Assembly (NCBI GenBank): GCA_965217685.1
Contig: CBDCIZ010000003.1
Location: 1,302,001-1,366,000 of the forward strand
Direction: 5' to 3'
DNA length: 64,000 nt
Source of the DNA: Aurantimonas sp965217685
Lineage (GTDB): Bacteria; Pseudomonadota; Alphaproteobacteria; Rhizobiales; Rhizobiaceae
Positions 33,144 through 41,807 of this stretch are shown in pieces. Position 1 is the stretch's first letter. The number at the start of each line of letters is the position of its first letter. A program made the translations under genes and the position numbers. The notes beneath the pieces are model-generated. The model ran no database searches. It had not been told where the DNA came from and saw only the letters and a program-made list of their open reading frames with translations.

Positions 33144-34096
33144 AAGAACCGCCGTTCTGCAACGATGAGAAACAGCGCGAGCGCGAAGCCGAGGGTGGCC
33201 GGCACGATCCAGTGGTCGCGGTGGATCTGCGCGGCGGGGCGATCGTAGGCGCTGGTTTCGAGCGCGTCGATCGCGGCGGTGACGGTTTTCAGGTCCGAGG
33301 TGGTCCTGACCCGGAACGTCTCGCCGCCGCTTTCGGCGGCGATGCTGCGCAGCGTCCTGGTGTCGACGGCGTCGCGGGCGTCAGGCGCAGCTTCGAGATC
33401 GCGAGGCCCGAGCGCGATGGTGTGAACGCGGATGCCGAGGCGCCTGGCCAGCGAACCCGCGTCATCGGGCTCGACGTCGCCGGCATTGTTGACGCCGTCG
33501 GACAGGAGCACGACGACCTTGGACGCGGCTTGCGAGTCCGACAGGCGCTTGAGCGCCAGGCCGAGGCCTTCGGCGATGGCGGTGGAGCGGCCGGAAATGC
33601 CGATCGTCATCTCGTCGATGGTGCGGGAAACGGCCGCCACGTCGTAGGTGAGCGGCGCGGCGAAATACGCCGTCTCGGCGAAGATGACGAGCCCGACCCG
33701 GTCGCCGGCCCGGCGCCTGACGAAATCCTGCGCGACGGCCTTCACAGCGGCGAGGCGCGAGATCTGCTTGCCATTCAGGGAGAAGTCCTCCTTTTCCATC
33801 GAGCCGGACAGATCGATGGCGAGGACGATGTCGCGGCCGGAGGTCGGTAAAGCCTCGACGGATTCGAGCTTTTGCGGGCCGGCGAGTGCCGTGACGAGGC
33901 AAAGCCAGAGCAGTGCGGGGATTGCGCGGCGCACCCGGGCGCGGACCCCTTCCGCCGCACCCGTCGGCAGGCCGACGCCGATCGATGCGGGCACGAGGAT
34001 GGCGCCGGTGGAGGTCTTTCTCGGAGGCAAAAGCGTAAGCGCGACGAGAGGCAGCGGCAGCAACAGGAAGGCGAGCGGGAAGGCGAAGCTCCACAT
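33140..34096 (-). CDS. VWA-domain membrane protein (BatA-like)
   Basis: A 318-residue paralogue of the following gene: an N-terminal helix (FAFPLAFLLLPLPLVALTLL), a second helix, a VWA domain with a complete MIDAS (IVLAIDLSGSMEKEDF, DxSxS; VVLLSDGVNN) and a final helix. ATG 34096 is used; the frame reaches 34147 but the added residues are Arg-rich and overlap the upstream gene. It lies 4 bp after the DUF4381-like gene. Confidence 0.87.
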   Translation of the reverse strand: MWSFAFPLAFLLLPLPLVALTLLPPRKTSTGAILVPASIGVGLPTGAAEGVRARVRRAIPALLWLCLVTALAGPQKLESVEALPTSGRDIVLAIDLSGSMEKEDFSLNGKQISRLAAVKAVAQDFVRRRAGDRVGLVIFAETAYFAAPLTYDVAAVSRTIDEMTIGISGRSTAIAEGLGLALKRLSDSQAASKVVVLLSDGVNNAGDVEPDDAGSLARRLGIRVHTIALGPRDLEAAPDARDAVDTRTLRSIAAESGGETFRVRTTSDLKTVTAAIDALETSAYDRPAAQIHRDHWIVPATLGFALALFLIVAERRFL

Positions 34097-34100
34097 CGGG

Positions 34101-34673
34101 TCAACCTCCCTTCGACAGGCGGACGGGTGCCGGCGCTTCGGCGGCACCCGAGACGGGTAAAGCCGGCGAATGCGACATGGGCGATTCCGCGGCGAAACGC
34201 CTGGACCAGAGGACGCCGCAGCGCGTTCGACCGATCCGGCGTTCGGCGGCGAGCTTCAGGATCACCGTGTCGATGGCGTCGAAATCCGGTGCCGCGTCCG
34301 GCTTGTAGAGCTGTTCGCCGATGGCGCGTCGAAGGTCGGTGCCGGCCGCCGATGGCTTGGCGGCGCCGGTGGCCCGCGCGCCTGCTGTAAGGCGCCCTTC
34401 GGCATGTTCCGCCGTCAATCGGTCGAGCAGCGCCGCCTGGGCGAAGAGGCGCTCCCGGTCGGGCAGTTGGCTCGCTGCGGCAAGTTCGCGGCGGGTGGTA
34501 CCGAGCCGGCTTTCGCGGCGGTCGGTGACGAGGCGGAGGGCGAGGATGGCGAGCAGCGCCAGGAGGATGCCGAGGCTGAAGGCGGCGCAGACGAGCGGCC
34601 AGGAGAAGGCCTCGAAGCCGCCGGGCAGGCGCACCGGGCGCAAGGCGGCGATCAGGTCAGGATCGGCCGGCAT
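34101..34673 (-). CDS. DUF4381-like small membrane protein of the Bat operon
   Basis: A 190-residue protein with one clear helix (FSWPLVCAAFSLGILLALLAILAL) after a short extracytoplasmic start (LIAALRPVRLPGG), then a cytoplasmic part with conserved-looking positions (REL, LPDRERLFAQAALLDRL, DLRRAIGEQLYKPDAAPDFDAIDTVI). This fits DUF4381 proteins, which occur between the DUF58 and batA genes in such operons. It overlaps the end of the DUF58 gene by 17 bases. The C-terminal 30 residues are Pro/Ala-rich. Confidence 0.65.
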   Translation of the reverse strand: MPADPDLIAALRPVRLPGGFEAFSWPLVCAAFSLGILLALLAILALRLVTDRRESRLGTTRRELAAASQLPDRERLFAQAALLDRLTAEHAEGRLTAGARATGAAKPSAAGTDLRRAIGEQLYKPDAAPDFDAIDTVILKLAAERRIGRTRCGVLWSRRFAAESPMSHSPALPVSGAAEAPAPVRLSKGG

Positions 34674-35679
34674 CGACCACCTCCTGCAGGTCGGCCAGCG
34701 TCGTCGCCATCGCCTCCGCGCTCGCCTCGGCGTCGACGATGCGAATTTCGGCGCCGAGGCGCTGGAGCCTGGCGATGCGGTCGTCGGCGCCAGGCGCCGG
34801 ATCGCGGTTGCCGGCGATGAAGGCCCAACGCAAGCTCGCCATCGTGGCGTCGAGGCCGCTCGTGCGGTTGCTGACCGTGGGGCTTTTCCGGTCGTCCGCG
34901 CTGCGGCTCGTCGAAGACGCGCTCGGTGCTCCGGGCCCGGTCAGAAACGGATAGGCGCCGCGCGGCGCGCGTGTCTCGAAACCGTCGCGCACCAACAACA
35001 CGACGAGGCTGGCGCGGCGGCGCAGCGCCAGGACGAGGGCGTCGAAATCGGCACCGGGTTCGTCGAGACCGGTGGCGAGGAAGAGCGTCGAGCCGACCGG
35101 CACCATGCGCACGGCCCGCTCCAGCGCTTCCGACAGCGACGGATCCTGAAGGTTTCCCGCCGCGGCCGCGTCGATCGCCGCCGCGTGGGCGCGCGAAAGA
35201 CCGCCGGCGACCTCGGCCATGCCCTTCGCACGGGCGCGGGGCGGCACGTAGAGCGGCTCGCCGGCACCGATCGCCAGGAGGCCGACGCGGCCGCCGGCCT
35301 CGATCACCCGCCAGCCGGCGAGCGCCAGGGCTTCGGCGGCCGCGACCGAGCGCAGCCTGCGCCGCGTGCCCCACAGCATGGCGGGCCGAAAATCGCTGAC
35401 GAGCAGCGCGGTCTTTTCGCGCTCGTCGCGAAAGGTCTTCACATGGGCCCTGCCGGTTCGCGCGGTGGTCGCCGCGTCCACATGGCGGATGTCGTCGCCG
35501 TCGAAGAATGGACGCACGTCGACGGTTTCGAGACCCGTGCCGCGCCGTTTGCCGGCAAAGCCGCCCGGACGTCCTGTCGTCGCGAGCCGTCGCTCCGGCA
35601 CGTTGCGCACCAGATGCCGCAGCTTGAACAGCGCGTCGGCGTCGACTTGAACGCCGGTGCTCATCAGATCGTCGAGCAT
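34657..35679 (-). CDS. DUF58-domain protein
   Basis: A 340-residue protein. The DUF58 core is recognised by DVRPFFDGDDIRHVDAATTARTGRAHVKTFRDEREKT, with the aspartates preceding a typical RxY/REE-like block, and a VWA-like fold follows (LLVSDFRPAMLWGT). Position 35679 is chosen because it is the first ATG compatible with the moxR stop 13 bp away. A low-complexity Ser/Arg stretch (APSASSTSRSADDRKSP) interrupts the C-terminal third. DUF58 proteins are regular partners of MoxR ATPases. Confidence 0.83.
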   Translation of the reverse strand: MLDDLMSTGVQVDADALFKLRHLVRNVPERRLATTGRPGGFAGKRRGTGLETVDVRPFFDGDDIRHVDAATTARTGRAHVKTFRDEREKTALLVSDFRPAMLWGTRRRLRSVAAAEALALAGWRVIEAGGRVGLLAIGAGEPLYVPPRARAKGMAEVAGGLSRAHAAAIDAAAAGNLQDPSLSEALERAVRMVPVGSTLFLATGLDEPGADFDALVLALRRRASLVVLLVRDGFETRAPRGAYPFLTGPGAPSASSTSRSADDRKSPTVSNRTSGLDATMASLRWAFIAGNRDPAPGADDRIARLQRLGAEIRIVDAEASAEAMATTLADLQEVVDAGRS

Positions 35680-35692
35680 GCGTTCCGACCCT

Positions 35693-36775
35693 TCACAGCG
35701 GCTGGACGATGTCGAGGAGGTCGGCGACGAGCCTTCGCGCCGTGATGCCGTCGGCCGCCGCGCGCCAGGTGGGTACGATGCGGTGGGACAGGATGTCCGG
35801 CGCGATTTCGAAGACGTCGTCGGGCACGGCGTAGTCGCGGCCATGCAGATAGGCCCGCGCCTTGGCGGCGCTGGCGAGGGCCAGCGTGCCACGGGGCGAG
35901 ACCGCGTGCTCGATCGCCGCGCGCACCTTCGGTGCCGGAAGGTCTTCGCGCGTCGCCATGACGAGACGGACGATATAGTCCTTGAGCGCAGGAGCGAGAT
36001 GCACCTCGGCCGCCGCTCTTCGCGCCGCAACGATCGCCTCGCCGGAGATCGGATGGGTCATCGGCCGGTCGGTGCCCTTGGCCTCGCGCTCGACGAGATC
36101 GATGATCGCCAACTCGGATTTCGCGTCCGGAAGCGCGACGAGGACATGCATCAGGAAACGGTCGAGCTGGGCCTCGGGCAGCGGGAAGGTGCCCTCGTGC
36201 TCGATCGAGTTCTGCGTGGCGACGACCATGAACGGGTCGGGCAGCTTGTAGGTTGTGCCGCCCGCGGTGACCTGGGCTTCGCCCATGGCTTCGAGCAGCG
36301 CCGACTGCACCTTGGGCGGGGCGCGGTTGATCTCGTCGACGAGGACGAGCGAGTGGAACACCGGCCCCTCGACGAATTCGAACAGGCCTTTTTCGGGGCG
36401 GAACACCTGGGTGCCGGTGAGGTCGGCCGGCATCAGGTCGGGTGTGCACTGAATGCGTGAGAAGGAGGATTCGAGGCCCTCGGCGAGGCGCTTGACGGCG
36501 CGTGTCTTGGCCAGACCGGGAGGGCCCTCGACGAGAAGATGGCCGCCGGTCAGGAGGCCGATCATCAGTCGCTCGACCAGCGTCGTGCGGCCGACGAGGC
36601 CGGCCTCGACGGCGCGCTGCAAATCGGTCAGGGCGTGAAGGACGCCGTCTTTCGAGGAGGCGTTCGCGGACGCATCCTTCGCCGCCACAGAGCCGTTCGG
36701 GCCGGGCTCGCGGCGATCCGTGACGGGACCCTCCGGCGCCAGGCGTTCGGTGTTGTCGCGGGCGGCATCCTGCAT
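35693..36775 (-). CDS. MoxR-family AAA+ ATPase
   Basis: A 360-residue AAA+ protein. Walker A is GPPGLAKTRAV, Walker B LVLVDEINRAPPKVQ, sensor 1 VVATQNSIEHEG, and the C-terminal lid contains SHRIVPTW; all are typical of MoxR. The first 60 residues are a non-conserved linker. It heads a seven-gene operon (moxR, DUF58, DUF4381-like, batA, batB, TPR, batD), all within 0-15 bp of each other or overlapping. MoxR acts as a chaperone-like ATPase on the VWA proteins. ATG 36775 is used; 36814 is also in frame. Confidence 0.9.
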   Translation of the reverse strand: MQDAARDNTERLAPEGPVTDRREPGPNGSVAAKDASANASSKDGVLHALTDLQRAVEAGLVGRTTLVERLMIGLLTGGHLLVEGPPGLAKTRAVKRLAEGLESSFSRIQCTPDLMPADLTGTQVFRPEKGLFEFVEGPVFHSLVLVDEINRAPPKVQSALLEAMGEAQVTAGGTTYKLPDPFMVVATQNSIEHEGTFPLPEAQLDRFLMHVLVALPDAKSELAIIDLVEREAKGTDRPMTHPISGEAIVAARRAAAEVHLAPALKDYIVRLVMATREDLPAPKVRAAIEHAVSPRGTLALASAAKARAYLHGRDYAVPDDVFEIAPDILSHRIVPTWRAAADGITARRLVADLLDIVQPL

Positions 36776-37177
36776 GGCATTCGACTTTCCGACCGATCGG
36801 CGGTCCGTCCGCAAGGTCGGACCCGTCGATCTCTCCCATCTGCCGACGCCGGTTCCTCGTGATTCCCCGATCGGGCGTCGACGCTCCCCGAAGGCGGGCG
36901 GTGCCAGCTCCCGTCTTCGCGTTCAACTATGGGCCAAGCGATCGGACATTGGTAGGGCAGGCTTGCCATTCGCGGCCGGGCAAATTGCCCGGTCGTCGGC
37001 CCCTGCTGCACTGGCGCGCCGCCTGCGCCGCACTAGCTGGATTTACGCGTGGTTGCGGGACGGCGCCTTCGTGGCCGGCGGTGCAGGACATCCGCAGGTC
37101 CGAGGTGACGCGGCACCCCGTGATCGCGATCGAAGTTCATATGCACGCTCTCACGAACCGCACCAAGGACGAATCCG
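36776..37177. other. Intergenic region between moxR and ppk2
   Basis: A 402-bp divergent region that must hold both promoters. Frames across it show no domain and no good ribosome-binding site. No repeat or RNA was recognised. Confidence 0.5.
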
Positions 37178-37972
37178 ATGGCGAATTCCAAGCCGGCCGT
37201 ACAACGGCTGGACGATATCGACTACGACAAGAAGCTGCCGAAGGGCGAATACGGCGACCGGCTCGACGCGGCGCAGGCGCGGTTCAAGATGCTGCACCAG
37301 GCCTACTACTTCGGCAATCACGACGCCGTCGTCGTGTTCGAGGGCTTCGACGCGGCCGGCAAGGGCGGCGCGATTCGCCGGATGAGCGAGGTGATGGACC
37401 CGCGCGGCTTCAAGGTCTGGCCAGTCGCCGCGCCGAGCGAGCAAGATCTGAAGCGGCATTATCTGGCGCGCTTTTGGGAAAAGCTGCCGCAAAAGGGCCA
37501 GATCGCCGTCTTCGACCGCTCCTGGTACGGAAGGGTGCTGGTCGAGCGGGTCGAGGGTTTCGCCTCCGAGCCGGAATGGCGGCGGGCCTATGACGAGATC
37601 AACGCCTTCGAGAAGATGCTGACCGACGCCGGCACGCATATCGCCAAGCAGTTCCTCGTGGTCGATCCGGAGGAGCAGCTGGAGCGGTTTCGAAAGCGGC
37701 TCAAGGATCCGCTGAAGCGCTGGAAGCTTTCGCCCGACGATTTCCGCAATCGCGACAAATGGGACGCCTATCGCCGTGCGACCGACGAGATGCTGGAGAA
37801 GACCGACACGGCGCATGCGCCCTGGACTGTGATCTCCGGCAATCACAAGAAATACGCCCGCGTGAAGGCGTTGAACGCCGTCGCCGACCGGCTGGAAACG
37901 GGTGTCGATCTCTCGCCGCCACCGGTCGATCCCGAGATCGAGCGATTGTTCGAGGCCGAAACGAAGGACTGA
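37178..37972 (+). CDS. Polyphosphate kinase 2 family protein
   Basis: A 264-residue PPK2-type kinase. Walker A is VFEGFDAAGKGGAIRR, Walker B VFDRSWYGRVLVERVEGF, and the lid region RLKDPLKRWKLSPDDFRNRDKW is conserved. PPK2 enzymes phosphorylate nucleoside mono- or diphosphates with polyphosphate; substrate class cannot be settled from sequence here, though the single short domain fits class I or III. A Ppx/GppA-type exopolyphosphatase gene lies further along at 49948. ATG 37178 begins MANSKPAVQRLDDIDYDKKLP. Confidence 0.9.
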   Translation: MANSKPAVQRLDDIDYDKKLPKGEYGDRLDAAQARFKMLHQAYYFGNHDAVVVFEGFDAAGKGGAIRRMSEVMDPRGFKVWPVAAPSEQDLKRHYLARFWEKLPQKGQIAVFDRSWYGRVLVERVEGFASEPEWRRAYDEINAFEKMLTDAGTHIAKQFLVVDPEEQLERFRKRLKDPLKRWKLSPDDFRNRDKWDAYRRATDEMLEKTDTAHAPWTVISGNHKKYARVKALNAVADRLETGVDLSPPPVDPEIERLFEAETKD

Positions 37973-38029
37973 TCATGGTCCGGCTATCGTTGAAATGCGT
38001 ACGGGGCCATGCGGGGCACGGGCCCCTTC

Positions 38030-38058
38030 GGAGCGTCACCGCGTTGCGGGGACGCTCC
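38030..38058 (+). terminator. Hairpin after ppk2
   Basis: GGAGCGTC (38030-38037) pairs with GACGCTCC (38051-38058). It sits 58 bp past the ppk2 stop in the short convergent gap before the histidine kinase gene. No T-run follows, so termination is possible but unproven. Confidence 0.4.
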
Positions 38059-38102
38059 GCCGCCGCACGCCTGTCCGCAATATGCAAGGCCTCGCCCCCG
38101 CA

Positions 38103-39410
38103 TCAGGCGATATCGTGCGACAGCGGCAGGCGGATCGTCTGGTCGAGGCCACCGCCCTTTCGGTTGGCGACAATGATCGAACCGCCGGCCTGGTCGACGA
38201 TCTCCTTGGCGATCGCCATGCCGAGGCCTGCGCCGGGCTTGAACTGGCGGCGGCCCGGATCGACCCGAAAGAACGGCTCGAAGGCGCGACCGATCAGGTC
38301 CTCGGGAATGCCCGGGCCATCGTCGGCGATGGTGACGATGGCAGCGTCCTTGTCGCTCGTCAGCTGCACCCGGGCGCCGCCGCCATGCACGGCGGCGTTG
38401 TCGACGAGATTGCGCAGGGCCCGCTTCAGCGCGAGCGGACGGGCGCGTGTGATCGGGCTCGTGGGACCGGTGCCGTTCACCGCCCCCCGGATCCGGTCCG
38501 TCCCTGCCGCCACCGTGACATCACGGCCGATCTCGTTGAGCTCGCCGACGATCTCGCGGATCATCGCGCCGAGCGGCACGTCCTCGACGGACGTTTCGTC
38601 GACCTCCTCGCGCACCAGACGGATGGCGCTGTCGGCGATGCGGTCGAGCTCGGCGAGATCCTTCAGCCAGACTTCGCGGTCCTCGTCGGGCAGGAATTCG
38701 GCTCTGAGGCGCATGCGGGTCATCGGTGTGCGCAGATCGTGGCCGGCGGCGGCGACGAGACGCATGCGGCTTTCCACCGCCTCGCGCACCCGGGCCGTCA
38801 GCCGGTTCAGCGCGGCCGCGGTCGCTCGCATTTCGGCCGGGCCGTCCTCCGGAACGTGGGCCGGCAGGCCGTCGCGACCGACGCTGGAAACGGCAAGGTC
38901 GAGGATCTTCAGGGGCCGCGTCATCTTGGTCGCGGCATAGAGCGAGACGCCGGTGGCGCCGATGACGACGACGGCCATGTAGAAGACGAAGACCAGCCAG
39001 TTGTGCGGCGGAAAGCCCGGATAGGGCAGATAGGCCCATCGTCCCGGCGCGTATTCGAAGGCGATCTGGCGGGTGCGACCCTCGAGGTCGGCGACGATGC
39101 GCACGTCGATATCGAGCCCCCGGTTCCGCAGTTCGTTACCGATGCCGTAGGATTGGCGCACGCGCAGATCGTCGTCGTCGTCGACATTGCCGACCGGGGC
39201 AGAGCCGACGGTGATGCCGAGCCGCTCGGCGGCGTTCGGGTCTTCCACCAGCACCGTCGCGATGATCCGCACCTCCTCGGCGAAGGTCTGGCGGAAGCTT
39301 TCCCGATCGGGCCGCTCGAGGACGAGGATGGAGACGCAGGCCGCGAGAGCGACGACGCCGATGATGGCGACGACCAGCAGGAGCGCCAGCCGCGAGCGCA
39401 GCGATCTCAT
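38103..39410 (-). CDS. Two-component sensor histidine kinase
   Basis: A 435-residue membrane kinase: helix 1 (LALLLVVAIIGVVALAACVSIL), a periplasmic sensor of about 110 residues with an acidic patch (VDDDDDLRV), helix 2 (WLVFVFYMAVVVIGATGVSLYAA), HAMP (TKMTRPLKILDLAV), H-box AGHDLRTPMTRMRLRAEFL with the phospho-accepting His, N-box NLVDNAAVHG, and G-boxes DDGPGIPE and GAGLGMAIAK. It overlaps the response-regulator gene as ATGA. The acidic periplasmic patch might bind divalent metal, an inference only. Confidence 0.93.
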   Translation of the reverse strand: MRSLRSRLALLLVVAIIGVVALAACVSILVLERPDRESFRQTFAEEVRIIATVLVEDPNAAERLGITVGSAPVGNVDDDDDLRVRQSYGIGNELRNRGLDIDVRIVADLEGRTRQIAFEYAPGRWAYLPYPGFPPHNWLVFVFYMAVVVIGATGVSLYAATKMTRPLKILDLAVSSVGRDGLPAHVPEDGPAEMRATAAALNRLTARVREAVESRMRLVAAAGHDLRTPMTRMRLRAEFLPDEDREVWLKDLAELDRIADSAIRLVREEVDETSVEDVPLGAMIREIVGELNEIGRDVTVAAGTDRIRGAVNGTGPTSPITRARPLALKRALRNLVDNAAVHGGGARVQLTSDKDAAIVTIADDGPGIPEDLIGRAFEPFFRVDPGRRQFKPGAGLGMAIAKEIVDQAGGSIIVANRKGGGLDQTIRLPLSHDIA

Positions 39411-40159
39411 AAACGTTCGTCCACGCTCGCGGATGCGCTTTCGCGGCGCTCGACGCGGGCGGCGAACTGGTAGCCGCCGTTGCGCACCGTCTTGAACAGC
39501 TTGAAGACGCCGCCGTCGTTGAACTTGCGCCGCAGCCGGCTCATCGTCACGTCGACCGAGCGGTCGAATGGGTCGGACGAGCGGCCGTGCAAAAGATCCA
39601 TCAGGACGTCGCGCGACAGGACGCGACCGGGGCGTTCCAGAAAGATCATCAGGAGATCGAATTCGGCGCCGGTCAGCGGCACGTCCTCGCCGTTCTCGCC
39701 GGTCGCCGATCGGCGCTCGGGATCGACGGTGAACCCGTCGAAGACGAAGCTGCCGGCCGAGGATGCGTCGGTTGCCGGCGTTTCGGAGCCGCCGCCACGG
39801 CGCAGAACGGCACGAATGCGCGCTGCGAGCTCGCGCGGATTGAACGGTTTGCCGAGATAGTCGTCAGCGCCGAGTTCGAGGCCGATGATGCGGTCGACGT
39901 CTTCTTTCAGTGCGGTCAGGAGGATGACGGCGATTTCCGGCCTGCGCTCCTTGATGTCGCGGCAGATGTCGAGGCCGGAGCCGTCCGGCAGCATGACGTC
40001 GAGGACGACGAGATCGACGCGGCTGTCGGCGATCTTCTGCTCGCAGGTCCTGCGGCTCGCGGCGATGGCGCAGCGAAAACCCTGGCCGTCGAGATATTTG
40101 CCGAGCAGGCGACCAATCTCGGGATCGTCGTCGACGACGAGGATGTTGGGCTGGCTCAT
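39407..40159 (-). CDS. OmpR/PhoB-family response regulator
   Basis: A 250-residue regulator. The receiver has the acidic pair VVDDDPEIG, the phospho-acceptor VVLDVMLPDGSG, the conserved Thr in LLTALKE and the Lys in GADDYLGKPF. The C-terminal winged helix (PLTGAEFDLLMIFLERPGRVLSRDVLM, DRSVDVTMSRLRRKF) binds DNA. ATG 40159 begins MSQPNILVVDDD. It is transcribed divergently from a CpxP/LTXXQ-like periplasmic protein gene, 288 bp away, as in cpxRA-cpxP, and probably controls it. Confidence 0.94.
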   Translation of the reverse strand: MSQPNILVVDDDPEIGRLLGKYLDGQGFRCAIAASRRTCEQKIADSRVDLVVLDVMLPDGSGLDICRDIKERRPEIAVILLTALKEDVDRIIGLELGADDYLGKPFNPRELAARIRAVLRRGGGSETPATDASSAGSFVFDGFTVDPERRSATGENGEDVPLTGAEFDLLMIFLERPGRVLSRDVLMDLLHGRSSDPFDRSVDVTMSRLRRKFNDGGVFKLFKTVRNGGYQFAARVERRESASASVDERL

Positions 40160-40447
40160 CTCGGTTCTCGTCCTTCGCTCGCTTCCCCGTCGGCCGTAAA
40201 GGCTTGCGACCGCGCGCTGCCGTCGTTGCATTCTGCGTTCGTCATCGTCCGTGCCGCCTTGTCTTCGCCAAATCGGCGGCCGCAGGCGAGGGCAATTTTG
40301 TTTCGCGAGATTGCGACAGGCGGTCCCGGCAATGTTTCGCAACAAATTTCCCGCCGACATACATGTTTCGAAACATTCGGCCGCATCCTCGCAACATCAG
40401 GGTCTTAGGTTGAGGTCATCGAAATCGTCTACAGGAGGATTTTCCAT

Positions 40448-41656
40448 ATGACGCATTCAACGAACACGGCCTTGGTCAAACGCAGCTTCGGCGCGCCGCG
40501 CCGTTCCCACACGCTTCTCGCCCTGATCGGCGCGGCGCTGATGGCCGGCGCGCCGGTCGCCAGTGCCTATGCCCAGGATGCGGGCGCGGCACCGAAGCCT
40601 CCGGTCGCTGGCGGTCCGGGCGCTCAGGGTCTTGGCGGCAAAGTCTCCGGCGGCAAGAATCAGGCCCGCATGGCTGATCTTGACGGCGGCCACCGTGACT
40701 TCCGTCGCCATGGCGGTCGTCACATGGGCGGCCCTGGTGGGCCTCGCCGCATGATGATGCACCGCATGATGATGATGGAGATGATGTCCCCGTCCAGGAT
40801 CGCCGGCGCGCTGGCGACGCTGGAGACCGGCATGGGCATCACGCCTGACCAGATGGCCGTGTGGCGCCGCTTCTCCGGTGCGCTCGTCGCCTTCGCGCAG
40901 GCCTCGCAGCCGCCCCATATGGGCCCCAGGATGCGCCACGGTATGTGGCAAGGCAAGAGCCGCGGAATGGAGCAGGGTGACGACCAGTCGGCCGATGCAA
41001 GCGATCAGCAGGATCAGGCGGACAGCCCGGATCAGGCCGAGGATCAGGCGGTCGATGGGCAGTCCCTGGACGATTCCGCGGATGCGACGGTGCAGGCCGA
41101 CGATTCGATGGACCAGCAGGACCAGGTCGACGATGCGTCCGACGACGATGCGGGCGACCAGGCCGACACGTCGGGCCAGAACCAACCGGGCCAGAACCAG
41201 TCGGGTGCGCGGGCTTTCCGCTTCCTCGACCGGATCGCCGACGGGGCCATCGCCCGCGGCGAGGCGGCCAAGACCGTGAAAACCGCCGTCGCCGAACTGC
41301 AGACGACGCTGACGCCCGAGCAGATCGCCACCGGTCGCGGTCTCGTCCGCTCGATGATGCGCGACGCACGTCGGGAGTTCCGCCAGAATCGTCTGGACCG
41401 GATGCAGCGTGGCGAGATGCGCCATGGCCGTCACGGCGACTTTGCCGAGCGCGGCGGTCGCGGCGGACATGACGGTTTCCGCCCCGGCGGACGCCATGGC
41501 GATCACCACCGCGGCGATCGTGATGGGCGCGGCCCCGGCTGGGGCGGCCCGGACGGCCAGGGTCCTGGCCAGCGTCCCGGTCAAAGCCCGAACCAGGGTC
41601 CCGGCGACGACAACGGCTCGAACCCCGACAACGGCTCGAACCCCGACAATGGCTGA
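40448..41656 (+). CDS. CpxP/Spy (LTXXQ)-like periplasmic protein with acidic and His/Gly-rich low-complexity regions
   Basis: A 402-residue exported protein; signal peptide ends ASAYAQDAG. Two helical LTXXQ-like segments occur: ATLETGMGITPDQMAVWRRF near residue 122 and VAELQTTLTPEQIATGRGLV near residue 285, as in Spy/CpxP chaperones. They are split by a 75-residue Asp/Gln/Ser-rich acidic stretch (ASDQQDQADSPDQAEDQ). A His/Arg/Met-rich part (RRMMMHRMMMMEMM) and a Gly/His-rich tail with an NPDNGS repeat follow the same theme and could bind metal. AGGAGG precedes ATG by 9 bp. A strong terminator follows. Confidence 0.7.
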   Translation: MTHSTNTALVKRSFGAPRRSHTLLALIGAALMAGAPVASAYAQDAGAAPKPPVAGGPGAQGLGGKVSGGKNQARMADLDGGHRDFRRHGGRHMGGPGGPRRMMMHRMMMMEMMSPSRIAGALATLETGMGITPDQMAVWRRFSGALVAFAQASQPPHMGPRMRHGMWQGKSRGMEQGDDQSADASDQQDQADSPDQAEDQAVDGQSLDDSADATVQADDSMDQQDQVDDASDDDAGDQADTSGQNQPGQNQSGARAFRFLDRIADGAIARGEAAKTVKTAVAELQTTLTPEQIATGRGLVRSMMRDARREFRQNRLDRMQRGEMRHGRHGDFAERGGRGGHDGFRPGGRHGDHHRGDRDGRGPGWGGPDGQGPGQRPGQSPNQGPGDDNGSNPDNGSNPDNG

Positions 41657-41761
41657 GCGCTTCTGGAAGCGCGTCGCTTGGGCTGACGCGGCCTGGCAAC
41701 GGGCCTGATCGCACCGGTCTGGCGCGAAACCCTGCGCAAGAGCCGCATTGAAAATGCAGAT

Positions 41762-41795
41762 GGCCGGCGTCCCTGCGACGCCGGCCGTTTTCTTT
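41762..41795 (+). terminator. Rho-independent terminator
   Basis: A perfect 10-bp stem, GGCCGGCGTC (41762-41771) with GACGCCGGCC (41777-41786), 5-nt loop CCTGC, followed by GTTTTCTTT. It ends the LTXXQ-like transcript, and its minus-strand reading may also end the convergent GST gene. Confidence 0.85.
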
Positions 41796-41807
41796 GCCAG
41801 TCGGCGT

